This document shows, piece after piece, positions 1-11,270 of a stretch of 64,000 nt of DNA. The notes beneath the pieces are model-generated. The model did no database searches, was not told the origin of the DNA, and saw only the letters and a list, made by a program, of their open reading frames with translations. Both the position numbers and the translations under genes were made by a program. Positions within the stretch are counted from its first letter, which is position 1; the number at the start of each line of letters is the position of its first letter. The DNA comes from Oasisia sp. SBJ-2009 (taxonomy: Eukaryota > Annelida > Polychaeta > Sabellida > Siboglinidae), in the NCBI GenBank assembly GCA_964017155.1, contig OZ024862.1, positions 35,191,190-35,255,189 on the forward strand. Direction: 5' to 3'.

Positions 1-440
1 ACATGTATGAATACTTTTCTGCTTAAATTCTGATTATATATATTTATATATATAATGTCAAGACTATGTCGATTAGGAAAGAGTTTCCCTAATTCGTGGA
101 GTAGTGACGTCATTGCTATGCGAATTAGTGAAACATTTACGTTATTCGCAGAGCAGGTATGAAAGAATCTGACTAGTTGCTATGCATGGTGTTAGATAAT
201 AATAAATTTGATATAGTTAAACTTTATAAGATATAACTATGATAAAAGTACAAGTAAAACGTAATAATATTATGAATAGCTAACATTTTTTATTTAGTTT
301 TATTATCTCCTGTGGTTCAGTTCAGTACAATGAAGGTGGGAGTCTTGTAATTTATATTATTTATCAATGTAGTCAAGAAATAGAATACATAAAATATGAG
401 TATAGTGCAGACCGTCATGCATGGATTTCACAGTCCCGTA
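1..440. repeat. Dispersed repeat E, copy 1
   Basis: Positions 1-34 match 39296-39330, and about 50-250 match 39552-39767. About 300-380 resembles 38240-38300 in the same orientation. It contains a CRE-like octamer TGACGTCA at 105-112 and the word TTCGCAGAGCAG, which recurs in the copies near 37.95 and 39.4 kb. No coding potential is apparent. The element probably continues left of the window, so its family is unknown. Confidence 0.7.
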
Positions 441-771
441 GGAATCGGATGCGCAAAGTGAGATAGTGATTGATTTGACTTTATTTGGATATGAACAAAA
501 ACAAAAATCTTGGGTTACTTTTTTTAGACACCTGTAAGGCCCAAAATCCAAGATGGCCGCTTTCACTAATGGAAAATACAGCAAATGGCATATTTCTGGA
601 AGTACTTGACCAACTTCAATGATGTTAGACTCTAGTATAGGGTTTTCAAACATGCCTGATCATCTGAAATATGCTTCAGGTCGATAGTAGGTCAAGGTCA
701 TGCAAGAAGGTCAATGTAAAGGTCATTTTTGAATTTCTCAGTGCAGAAATACCTATAACACAATTTTCAAT
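441..771. other. No gene recognised
   Basis: AT-rich spacer between repeat E1 and the broken reading frame at 772. Minus-strand open frames here lack recognisable motifs and look like chance. Confidence 0.5.
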
Positions 772-1747
772 GTGACACAAAAGAAAAGAAAGAAAGAGAA
801 GCTGAAGAAGACGGATGCCATGCCCACGTGGGCTGCTACAAAATCGCTCCTGCAGTCCGGACAACGTATAAATCATACCAACAGCAAAGTGGTAGCACCG
901 CTCTTCAAGACATCCCCCAACGGATTATGCAACATTGCACAGCGTCCTCACCCTCACTCAAGAGATCTCGGCCGTTGTGGTCGGTCCAGAACGGCGCACC
1001 ATCATCACACTCGACCTAGACTTGTATGAACGGGCTTTCAAGATCCAGCGATCAGTAGGGAGCAATCGCTGGGTTCTCAGAGCAGGGGAGCTACATCTTT
1101 GCATTGCTGCCTTGCACGGACTGGGCAAGTATCTCGAGGCAAGTGGACTAGATGCAGTTGCTGTTGAGACCGGCATTTACTCCCCAGCTGCCCTTCGCGG
1201 GATATACACAGTGAAGGCATTCAAGAGAGGAGTTGAATATCATCTCATGAATGTGTTTGCCTGTTCCTTCCTCAAGTTTGATGCAGTACTTGGGGAAATG
1301 CTTCCTGATGCGCCTCTCCAGAAGCAGTGTGAGGAACTCAAGTCCAGCCTTCACCAGAGGAGTGATAATGTTACATACATCTATGACGACTTAGCATCTT
1401 AATATGCTAACCAGATAGAGCCTAAAGTGGCTGGCATGGATGCTGGCAAGCTGGCCCAATTCTTGACAAACTACATGAAACAAGTTCACTACCTACTGCA
1501 CATCATCAGTGCATGCCGTCAGGGCGACTGGGAGGCATATCTGGCAGAACTGGATGATCAGATCCAGTACTTCTATGCTCATGACCTGTTCCACTATGTT
1601 CGCCTGATGCCTGTCCACATTGCCCAAATGAACGAGCTTGAAAATGATGACCCGATAACATGGAATGCACTAAAGGAGACAAACGTCTGTGTGAAAAAGT
1701 CTGACTCGCCCGTCACTGCACTATTGAGCAGAAGATCGAACAGTTGA
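772..1747 (+). pseudogene. Broken copy of an uncharacterised repetitive invertebrate protein
   Basis: Three frame segments belong to one ancestral protein. The first (about 805-935) has MPTWAATKSLLQSG and VVAPLFKTSP. A frameshift near 930 leads into 935-1402, with LTQEISAVVVG, ITLDLDLYERAFKIQ, WVLRAGELHLCIAALHGLGK and SPAALRGIYTVKAFKRGVEY. An in-frame TAA at 1400-1402 precedes 1427-1747, which continues with FYAHDLFHYVRLMPVHIAQM and DDPITWNAL. From memory, this block order occurs in large uncharacterised, multicopy proteins of cnidarians, molluscs and echinoderms. Their function is unknown to me. With one frameshift and one stop, this copy is not functional. Its 3' end abuts the LINE fragment that starts near 1754. 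Confidence 0.7.
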
Positions 1748-2320
1748 AAGGGGTTGGTCATCTCAACGAGAAATACACTGAAGCTGGGGGATTACATCCA
1801 GCTCCACTGCGAAGGTAACCCCTTCATCGACAATACTTGCATAGTACCTGCACTACCAAATGTATACGACCCATGTTTATGCAATACACATGGCAACTCG
1901 CCCGGAGACCATCTAGCCATAACTTTGGACGTAAACGCAAGGAAGCCGTCTGGGGTGCGGAAAACAACAACGTTTCACAGATTGCGACAGATAAGCGTTT
2001 CTGACTTCATGACAGATATCGCATCTCTGTCAGATCTTCTCGTCGACGGTCCGATTGGTGCAATGGCCGAAGCATACAACATCGGATTACGTCGCATTGT
2101 TGACTACCACGCTCCCTTGAACGTGAAAACATTAACACTGAGACCTAACTCGCCGTGATATACCGACGAACTGCGACGCGAGAAGCATAACAGACGACGA
2201 ACGGAGCGGACATGGCTACGCACGGGCCTTGTCATACACAGGCAAGTGTACCGGGCGCAGTGTGTGGTTGTAAACCGTATGCTACTCGCTGCGAAATGTG
2301 ATTACTACATTGACAAGATA

Positions 2321-4424
2321 AATAAATAATAAATAAATAAAATAAACTTATATAGCGCCAAATCTAGCTTAAAAACTATTCAGGGCGCTTTACATGTACA
2401 TGATAACATGTTCCTAAAACTAATTACCCAAATGTATAACTAAAACAAAATTAACTGTATATTATATAAAAGTGCATAAAGACAGACTAATAAAAACATT
2501 ATAAATAAATAAATAAATATAGAAAGGCTAAAAAATACACAATGTCATTTAGGCAGAAGTAATGTTCTCTTCGATGCATTGTCTCTTCATTTAATTATTT
2601 CTGCATCAGCCAAAGTATTGTTTAAAATAGAGCGTCTTTAAGGCATTCTTAAAAGAGTTCTCATTGCACAGTTCTCGTAATGAGAACGGTAGTCTGTTCC
2701 ACAGGTCCGGAGCAGCTGCGGGGAAACTCGCATCTCCAGCTTTGCAATTTGTTTTAGGTCTTTTAAGCTATTTGGTTCCCTCTGAGCGAAGTGCTCTGGT
2801 TGGCGTGTAGATGCCAATAAGGTCACGCAAGTACACTGGTCCACGACAGTTGACCCGCTCTATGGACGAGTAACATTATTTTGAAACAGACACGTTCCCG
2901 GACCGGCAGCCAATGGAGTTCCTTCAGCACAGGCGTGATGATGGAGTATTTTGGTACGCGCATGATCAGTCTAGCGGCAGTATTTTGAAGACGCTGTAGT
3001 CTGGCAAAATTCTTGTCAACTGTGCCATATAGAAGAGAATTACAATATTCAAGCCTTGATGTCACGAGTGCGTTGACCACCCTCTCCCTCGTCTGTCTTG
3101 GCAAGAACTTGTTAATTTGGCCGATGTGATGGATGTGGAAATAGCAGCATCGAACAATTTCTGATGTGTTGGCAGACATGTTCATGTGATTGTCCAAGTA
3201 CACACCAAGGTTTTTCACTTTATCAACGGCTTGGATGAGTGCACCACCAACAATGATGCTAAGTTCTTTAATTAATTTCTTTGCGGATACAGGCACAATC
3301 GGAAGGAACTCAGTTTTCTGATCATTTACTTTGAGATAATTTGAGGTGAGCCACTCTCGAATTTCCATTATGCAGTCTTGAAGACGCCGTATAGCTTCGG
3401 ATAGTGATGTAGGATTGAGATCAAACGTATGCATCAATTGCAGGTCGTCAGCGTAGTGGTGAAACTTGACGCCGTGTCTTCTGATGACATCGCCGACTGG
3501 TTGAACATACAATGAGAACAGTGCTGGCCCCAGCACGGATCCCTGCGGCACTCCTGTGGTACACGTGTAGTTTTCTGATGTAGCCTGACCAATCACAACC
3601 CTCTGTTTGCGGTCCTGCAGATAGGATGCAACCCACCGTAGGGCGTAACCCTGCATACCATAACGCTTGCTGAGCCGATTGAATAGTATGGTGTGGTCAA
3701 TTATGTCGAAAGCTGAACTCAGGTCAAGTAGGACAAGCAAAGTACCTTTTTTGCGATCCAAGGCCGCCCGGATATCGCTGCAGACGCTCAACAAGGCGGT
3801 TTCTTTTGAATGTAGTCTTCGATATGCAGACTGGAATGGTTCGTTCAGGTTTTGTGAATCAAGATGATCAGACAATCGCAGAGCAACGACCTTTTCAATA
3901 ACCTTGGATAGATGAGAGAGAGTGCTAACGGGTCGATAGTTACGTAGAATATCACGGTCTAAAGACGGCTTCTTTAATAATGGGTGAACACAGGCCATCT
4001 TTAGAGCAGATGGCATTGTCCCTTCCTCCAATGACTTATTAGTAATAGCGGTGATGACCGGCACCAATGATGACAGGCACTGCTGAATCTGTTTGCGTGG
4101 CAGCGGATCAAGTTTACAGGTCTTAGTTAGACCTAACACAATCTTTTCTATTTCGACATCAGACGTGGGGTCGAACGAAACGAGTGGTTCTGTGAAGCAT
4201 GTTTTCTCTACCAGTGGTGGGTTTAAGGAGCGCGGCACTTCTAGCTCTGACCGAATCATTCGCACTTTCTCACTGAAGTGTTGTGCAAACTTGCTACAAC
4301 CATCTTCAGTGGAGCAAAATTCTGGGTAGATGGCCTTCTGTTTAACTCCCAAAGACCTGACAAGCCGGAACAAGATCGCGAGTTGTGGGAGTAACCAAAA
4401 GCAGCTCTTTAATATCACGAAAAG
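2321..4424 (-). mobile_element. Nested 5'-truncated L2/CR1-group LINE
   Basis: This minus-strand element interrupts the plus-strand LINE between its linker and its RT. The 3' end lies at the low coordinate: the reverse complement of 2321-2410 reads AAAGCGCCCTGAATAG, then GGCGCTATATAAG, then an (ATTT)n-like tail. The 5' end, near 4424, starts inside the linker or early RT coding sequence, so the insertion is 5'-truncated, as usual for target-primed reverse transcription. I could not resolve a clean target-site duplication. The reading frame is much better preserved than that of its host, so it is younger. Confidence 0.85.
2823..4418 (-). CDS. Reverse transcriptase of the nested LINE (partial ORF2)
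   Basis: The frame is open for 531 codons and lacks the N-terminal endonuclease because of 5' truncation. Visible blocks in order are IYPEFCSTEDGCSKFAQHFS (linker), CKLDPLP, NYRPVSTLSHLSKVIEKVV, PFQSAYRRLHSKETALL, VLLDLSSAFDIIDH (block A with catalytic Asp), TGVPQGSVLGPALFSLYVQ (block B), HHYADDLQLM (block C, YADD catalytic pair), KNLGVYLD and the thumb/C-terminal LQRLQNTAARLIMRVPKYS and ELHWLPVRERVCFKIML. A frameshift near 2880 moves the last codons into another frame (2638-2844), so the C-terminus is damaged. All RT catalytic residues I can see are intact. The open-frame start at 4418 is not a true start codon. It belongs to the L2/CR1 group by motif; the exact clade is not determined. Confidence 0.85.
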   Translation of the reverse strand: MILKSCFWLLPQLAILFRLVRSLGVKQKAIYPEFCSTEDGCSKFAQHFSEKVRMIRSELEVPRSLNPPLVEKTCFTEPLVSFDPTSDVEIEKIVLGLTKTCKLDPLPRKQIQQCLSSLVPVITAITNKSLEEGTMPSALKMACVHPLLKKPSLDRDILRNYRPVSTLSHLSKVIEKVVALRLSDHLDSQNLNEPFQSAYRRLHSKETALLSVCSDIRAALDRKKGTLLVLLDLSSAFDIIDHTILFNRLSKRYGMQGYALRWVASYLQDRKQRVVIGQATSENYTCTTGVPQGSVLGPALFSLYVQPVGDVIRRHGVKFHHYADDLQLMHTFDLNPTSLSEAIRRLQDCIMEIREWLTSNYLKVNDQKTEFLPIVPVSAKKLIKELSIIVGGALIQAVDKVKNLGVYLDNHMNMSANTSEIVRCCYFHIHHIGQINKFLPRQTRERVVNALVTSRLEYCNSLLYGTVDKNFARLQRLQNTAARLIMRVPKYSIITPVLKELHWLPVRERVCFKIMLLVHRAGQLSWTSVLA

Positions 4425-6428
4425 CCTAATGGGAGTAAGTTGCCACGCATAACTGCCGTCAACGTGTCTTCAAATGATCTGGCCCAACGGTTCAGCAACC
4501 ACTTCGATAAGAAAGTGAGTGACATTAATCAAAGAATACCTCACCTTAGCGGTGAACGTTCGTATGCTATTGCCGCTGCATTCAGTGATGACACTGCTTT
4601 CCGCGGTGCTCAGTTGACACGCTTCACAGGAGTTAATGATTCAGGCGTTTCAAAGTTGATCGCAGACTCACCGGGCAAATCATGCGGACTAGACCCACTA
4701 CCTACATGGCTCCTGAAACTATGTTCATCTGAACTTGTAGCTATGATCACAGCTGTAATAAACTCCTCTCTGGAAATGTCAACTATACCTGACGCATTCA
4801 AGCAGGCGGTCGGTAGACATGTCCTAATAAAGGTTACGCTTGATGAAGATGCTTTAAGCAATTGTCAAAGCTTGTTGAAAAAGTGATTGCAAGACAACTT
4901 AACATTCATCTCGACATGAACACCTTACGTGATCCATTTCAATCAGCATACCGTCATGGACACTTAACGGAGACGGCACTACTGCGAGTGAAGAACGACA
5001 TCGCCGCGACGTTGAATGAAACGGGCAAGGTTGCACTTGTGATGCTCGATTTGTCCAGTGCATTCGACGCAATCAATCACGACATCTTGATGAATCGACA
5101 GCAACACTCGGTCGGCATTACAGACGCAGCACTTTCATGGCTCCATTCGTACATAAGTGAACGTTACCAGAGAGTCGCCGTGGACAACGTAACATCAGCT
5201 GATTGTGTCATGAAATGTGGCGTGCCACAAGGGTAAGTACTTGGACCAATTCTATACTGCATATACGAGACCCATCGGTGACATCATTGCACGACATGGC
5301 CTGCGATACCATTGTTATGCTGACGACACACAAATATATATGGCAGTGAAACAGAACCAGCCAATCACAGAAGCAATTACAAAAATCGAACAATGTATGA
5401 CGGAGGTGACTGACTGTTATGGAAAGAACCAACTTAAGTTGAACTCTGAGAAGTCAGAGGCAGTCATCTTCCTAACATCAAAACAACGAAACGAGTTGCC
5501 CTCTAATATTTCCGTGACAATTGGTGGACATCGAGTTGTGCCAAAGCCATCTGTACGAAACCTATGAGTCATTCTCGACGGTGGACTGACTATGCAAGCG
5601 CAGGTTGCTCAGATAGCAAAGTCTTGCTATCACCAGATACGCAACATTGGACAAATCCGGTCAAGCATCACTGATGATGCATGCAAAACCCTGGCGCACG
5701 CGCTTGACACTGCACGCCTCGACTACGCGAAGGCGCTGCTATACGGCGTTCCGCAGACAACGCTGCAGCGTTTGCAACATGTGCAAAACTGCGCTGCCCG
5801 GGTCGTCAGCCGTACTAGAAAATACGACTACATCACGCCAGTGCTGCAGCATTTGCACTGGCTACCGATTTGTGTGCGCCCATCATATTAAGTGCTTGTG
5901 TTTGCTTATTCGGTGATGCATGACCAAGCACCGTGTTACTTCGCGGAACTACTATCACGTCGTCAACCTAATCGTTGACTGAGGTCTGCGTCTTTGCCGC
6001 TATTGAGTATTGACACTACGTGCTTCGCAGACGGTCACTCATGGTGATCGCCGTTTTGCCGTAGCAGCAGCCGCTGTGTGGAATGGACTGCCGGACAGTG
6101 TTAGGACGGCAAAGACACAGCCACAGTATAAAACACCTCTGGAGACACACCTTTTTTGATTAGCGTTTCTGTGACGTGATCATGTGGACTTTAATTACAT
6201 GCATTTACCCATAAATTATACAATTTATATCACATAATTATTACGCAAATAGTATCATTATTAGCATTTTAGTATGATAATTTTATAACAGATTAGCTAT
6301 GTTATATTTTGTTTAATCATATACTTTTTTATTTTAGCATACTGAGAAATAGTAAGTAATGTAACTACTGTGTTATTTATTTTACTGTTTCATGTATAGG
6401 CTTATAATGTTTAATGTTTGTTTATGTT

Positions 6429-6540
<112 letters not shown>

Positions 6541-6810
6541 TTAATAATAATTTATCATCCATATACACATATATCTATTTTAGTAACAATTTACCATCCA
6601 ATTTTAGCTACTATTTGTACATTTATGTAAAGCGCCTGAGAGCAATACTATTGATTCGGGCGCTATACAAATACATTGTATTATTATTATTATCTTGCTC
6701 AATATTGACGGTCTGTCGTCGGCCCTCGACGTTCCGGCGCTCATAAATATACCTTATTCAATATATTATGTCTTCATACTTGCAGATGAGTTACATTATA
6801 GCAATATTAA

Positions 6811-7657
6811 AGGACAAAAAAGTTAACTGTTTCGTGGCATACACCTAATAGAGTTAATATAAAGTAACAATTTCCACATATACTCAATTTCTTAACGTCA
6901 GCGGTTTACTCAGAATGTGACTTTAAAGTCTAAAATTCTAACGAAATCCACGATGGTCTAGAAGCCGCCATGGGTGAAGGGTTAACTTGGCTTGGCCATT
7001 CAGCGCGCGGCATTCTATGTCTCTGCTGAAGCCGGTCAGCTTCCTGCGACGTTGTTAAGGGTCAACAACTTCGAGTCTTCGACAGTTCGTTCAGTTGGCG
7101 TGACTAGCAGCTGCTTATAGACGTTTATCGAAATATGTGGTTAAATCTATGGTAAACTTTAGTAATTATGCCTTACTGTTCGGCATACGGTTGCAATAAT
7201 AGTGAAACAACCGGCAGTTTTAAGCAATGGATTCACATTGGTGATTTGCGGGCGTACTGTTTGGAATCCTTCCAGTCCAAGTACAGTTCACTTTGCTCGG
7301 TCCATTTTGAGGAGAAATACTTTGAAGTAGACATCAGTTGATAGGATGATTTAAGCGATAACAATAATAGACAACTTTATATTTACCGTCATCAGCATGT
7401 TACGCGCGTTGCCAAGTTGCAGCCATGTCATGACAACAGCCAAACCCCATGCAGGGTCTCTACGTGGAGAGGGTCTCACCGTCGTGACGTCATTCTTCGT
7501 CTAAGATGGGGTAGCGCATAGTATTTGGATGGCTGGGTATTAAAAAATATATTTCTGGTAAACCGCTGGCGTTACAAAATTGAGTATATGTGGAAATTGT
7601 TACTTTATATTAACTCTATTAGGTGTATGCCACGAAACAGTTAACTTACTTTGTCCT
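6811..7657 (+). mobile_element. THAP-bearing DNA transposon at TTAA (Kolobok-like), copy 1
   Basis: An 847-bp element with long TIRs (about 90 bp or more, beginning AGGACAAAAAAGTTAACTG and including CGTGGCATACACCTAATAG and GTGGAAATTGTTACTTT) is flanked on both sides by TTAA (6807-6810 and 7658-7661). The duplicated locus at about 42280 has the empty site with a single TTAA. TTAA duplications together with a THAP finger are features described for the Kolobok superfamily; piggyBac shares TTAA but not THAP. Three more copies are in the window (35012, 56721, 60012). No transposase core is seen, so it is non-autonomous. Confidence 0.85.
7168..7341 (+). pseudogene. THAP zinc-finger fragment inside the TTAA element
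   Basis: A 57-codon frame starts MPYCSAYGCNNS and contains LCSVHFEEKYF, giving a C-x4-C ... C-x2-H pattern typical of the C2CH THAP DNA-binding finger. THAP domains run about 80-90 residues; here the middle is shortened and the frame stops right after the His-containing motif. It is best read as the remnant first exon of a transposase or accessory THAP protein. The copy at 35.3-35.5 kb has a stop at codon 3, and the copies near 57.2 and 60.4 kb are shifted. No downstream catalytic domain is present. Confidence 0.75.
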
Positions 7658-7913
7658 TTAAGTATCATTTCATACGAAGCGTATAGATATTTTAAGACAG
7701 TTGCAACCCATTCCGGGGGTTCTGGGCAGTTGGTTCAGGAAAATAAAAACGCCCACTTATGGGCTAGCCACATCATGATATCGTTTCGACGGAAACGATA
7801 TCGCTCAAGGTCCAAGGAGTTGCTAATCATTAAGGGAATCTAGCATGTTTGTTCGGTCGCTAAGAACCCTCTCTCTCCTTAGCTGACGCCTCTGCAAATC
7901 GTGGACTAGTCGC

Positions 7914-8170
7914 CAAGCACGGGTGGTGTTGTGGTTACCACATCCGCCTCCCGCGCCGGCGGCGCGGGTTCGATCCCCGGTACCGGCAGTTGTGATATAA
8001 AAAATCCCTCATGAATCGGAGAATCACGTTAATGTCGGTCCCGTCTCAATTTGGGACGTAAAAGAACCACTGAGGACGACAAGCACCCTGGCAGTGACCA
8101 TCCTCAGTGACTCCTGCGTTAGCCCAAGGTTGGGCTGTTTGGAGTAAATAACCTGAGACCTGAGAAGCCA
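7914..8170 (+). mobile_element. tRNA-derived SINE, copy 1
   Basis: The head resembles a tRNA gene (Gly/Glu-like): an A-box-like stretch GGTGTTGTGGTTACC at about 7924-7938 and a perfect B box GGTTCGATCCC at 7967-7977, followed by CCGGTACCGGCA. The downstream body (GTCCCGTCTCAATTTGGGAC, GTAAAAGAACC, ending CCTGAGACCTGAG) is not tRNA. The paralogue is at 42533-42725. Extra bases in the anticodon/variable region argue against a working tRNA. Confidence 0.75.
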
Positions 8171-8818
8171 TTACGAACGTCAATGGTATCTAGTGTAAAC
8201 ATTGATGTTGCCAGTGCCTAGCCTCGGTTACCCAGACTCCGTGAGCTGGCAGCACTTTTAAGCCCCTCAACTTCGCCTGGGATATTAATGGTTCTTAAGT
8301 TTCTACATCCGGGTAGCCTTACCCCAGATTAGGGTAGAGACGCTGATTGGCTCTCAGGCCAACCATGAAATTAAAATAACGATATACTTTTACAAGATAA
8401 TAATATCATATGAAAAGTATTCAACACTAAACTTATATTAACACAAAAGTAAGTAGAAATTTAAATTTACAGTTGTTTATAAAATAAGAATTACGGCAGG
8501 ATTAACCAGTATCCGTGAGGTGGCAGCATTGTCTAGCCCCACACGGATAGCATACAAATTAAATAAGGATACCTTTTTATCAAATAATGCTGAATTCTAA
8601 AAACTATTCAGAATTAAACTTATATTAACACAAAATAAATAGAAATACAAATTTGCAGTTGTTTATAAAAAAAAACATATATTACGGCAGTGTCCGTGAG
8701 GTGGCAGCATTGTATAGATCACGCGCATACCAAACAAAAGCCGTTAATGTGGCCAGACTGTCTTCTCGGCGTAGTTCCGGAGCCGACCGACAGTCGGTTA
8801 AGCGAGACTAGCCAGTGC

Positions 8819-9682
8819 CAGAGCTGCCAAGTCTCCCGATTTATCGGGAGATATCCCGGAAATATAGCAAAATAAACCCAATCTCCCGATCTCCCGGTTT
8901 TGATTTGCAATCTCCCGCAAAAGAATCGTTTTGTCTTTTTTACGCGTATTTTTCGATTTATTTTGCCGACGCACCCTTTTGCCAGCTGTGAGTCATCTAC
9001 AGTACACGGAAAGTGCCGAGAGCAGCCGAGCGGAGACTATAGAAATATATCCAACCGCAGGGTCTGTGACCTGTTGGCCTTCAAGGTCAATGCAAGCAGC
9101 AGCTGCTACGGTTTAAAACTTGACAGAGGCCTGGCAGATGATGTCAGGAAGGCAGTCAGCAAGGCGAAAGCTGACCTTGCAATAGCAAGAGATGAAGAAC
9201 ACATGATGGATATGAAGACGCTAGAAGAGCACATCTAGAAATGGACAGAAATGCAGTTCTGCTTGAACTATTTATTTTGTGACAGCTGTTTATAACTAAA
9301 ATAAACTGTTACTATACCACAACCATGTCCATTTTTATAATAGTGAAAGAATCTTGAAAGTCTCTGTAAACCCCAATAAAAAATAATTATATATCCACAC
9401 ATGAAAGTTTAAAATATAAAATATTTTTATTTAAAATATAGTTCACTTTCGAAGAGCTATAGGTGCTAAATATAAGCAAAAACGGCAGGAAATCACGTAT
9501 TTGGCATTCTCAATTACAATTTTTTTCCGGGGGGGGGGCATGCCCCCGGATCTTCCTAACATTCACGGTTGCTTCGCAACCTTGGGCAAGGCGCTTTGCG
9601 TCTTGCATATATTTCTCCCTCTTTTGACATACTGTAGGAGGGAGATCTCCCGCATCACACTCAATTCAACTTGGCAGCTCTG
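8819..9682 (+). mobile_element. hAT-like non-autonomous DNA transposon
   Basis: Absent from U2, where the site reads GCCAGTGCCCGG at about 43846. The inserted 864 bp has 13-bp TIRs CAGAGCTGCCAAG / CTTGGCAGCTCTG and is flanked by CAGTGC on both sides (8813-8818, 9683-9688). The CAGnGnTGCCAA terminus is typical of hAT elements, although hAT target duplications are normally 8 bp and only 6 are clear here. Subterminal CTCCCG words repeat many times (8848-8925 and near 9640). An internal frame ending at 9238 is in the next entry. Confidence 0.75.
9050..9238 (+). pseudogene. Possible C-terminal remnant of the hAT-like element's protein
   Basis: The last 60 or so codons of an open frame (reading from VCDLLAFKVNASSSCYGLKL through KAVSKAKADLAIARDEE to a TAG at 9236-9238) look protein-like: regular amphipathic spacing and charged residues near the end. 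No start or upstream catalytic sequence is visible. It could be the C-terminus of the parent transposase, kept during internal deletion. The assignment rests on position inside the element, not on a recognised motif. Confidence 0.35.
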
Positions 9683-11195
9683 CAGTGCCCGGTGGGCCGT
9701 GCTGGGAGCATCAACGAAATTATGGAGCATTCGGTAATTCTGATAGTCCGCAGCGACGCCTGTCGAGTCGATTGGAACCCTCTTCTCGTGAGTTCCAGTT
9801 AGCTGTAAAACTAAACTAGGCGTCGTCTCTGGTTACCTTTTTGATTCCAAACATTTTACACGTAATATTTGTATTTTGACCATCAAAATGTCAACCAACA
9901 TACCGGTGATGAATGTACGTTATATTTAAATCGATTGGCTATGTTTCTGAAATTAAAAGATGCATGTGGATGTCAACGATTGCATATCACGGTATATATT
10001 GTCTATGGCAATAATTCGTAGTATTAACGTTTAAGTTTCCAAATTCAAGAGATTCCAGGCTCAACAGATGCATAGGTATATGTCTACACCATTTGGACCT
10101 CCATCTACCACCCTCAGTATCCAACAACCAACCTTCACATACATGTACATTGAAACCAACTGGATCCATCCATTAAGGCTTCATTTTTGTCTGGCGTGCT
10201 GAATTGCATACAAAGAGAGGTGGTAGGCGAATTGTTTTACTGTTGTTTTTGAAAGTTATTGGTAACAGTTGTATAATAGTGTATTGGCGCAGTGTCTACA
10301 ACTTGAATGAATTCAGACTCTCGACTAAGAGGACATGGGTTGAGTTATGTGCTGCCGTGTCAAACCTTGGGCAAGTTTGTTCACTCTACATTGCTCCAGT
10401 TCACTTAGCTATATTTTTTTATGAATGAATATCTGGTGGTGGATATTTGTGTTCGAACAGTTTTTGCGCGTTAATTGCATCATCGCTGCGTGCTTCCCAG
10501 AGAAGCCGAAATGGTGTTCTGGTTGAACAGGTTTGCCAGGGAGGGAAGTGTAAAGCGCTTTGAGCAATCCTGATCAAGGACTGTCTACTGCGGTATAACT
10601 TTCCTTTTTAATAAACACGAATATAGCTAGTTAAAACAACTTAGCTTCACACAATTATGCCAAGCTTAGGAGCCCGTGTATCTTAGCTTGTATACTATGT
10701 ACCATTTTAAGGATAATTGTATAACATGAGTAATTATGATAATAATGATACTGTGTAAAGTTGTTCTAATAAATCACCAAAATTATAAATACAGCTATAT
10801 GTTCACTTTTGATTCAACACATGTAATAATGTAGGAAATGTACCATCATGAATACAATGTTATATATACACAATTGGGTGTCACTCGTCTTTCACTAGGT
10901 GGGTCCGATGAAGTGATGTTGCAGGCGTCTCAACATCTCATCTCCCAACTATTTTGCAGCCAACCTCTCATTTTTTTAAACAGAAAAACATTAAAACTAA
11001 CAGAGCACTGTTGCTTCTAGATTAGTTATAATGGTGGGAATTATTTCACAAAATAATTTTAAGAGAAGATTACTTTCATTAAATTCAACCACTCACAGTA
11101 TGTCATTGTATTTCAGTAACATTTACTCGACAGATTAAATTCAAGGACGAATGGCAGCCAGCTGTCTTCCTTAGTTACATCAGTGACTTACCTAA
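9683..11195. other. Duplicated non-coding stretch with a LINE/SINE-like tail
   Basis: Collinear with 43846-45660 in U2. The segment 10545-10615 (GTGTAAAGCGCTTTGAGCAA, then AATAAACACG) resembles the 3' tails of L2-type LINEs or their SINEs. The plus-strand frame at 10204-10428 is open for 158 codons in the U2 copy (44285-44761) but shows no domain. I see no convincing gene. Confidence 0.45.
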
Positions 11196-11197
11196 CA

Positions 11198-11202
<5 letters not shown>

Positions 11203-11270
<68 letters not shown>

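Noticed and set aside
7918..7990. A functional tRNA gene
   Set aside because: A and B boxes are present, but the anticodon/variable region does not fold properly and the sequence belongs to a repeated SINE with a non-tRNA body.
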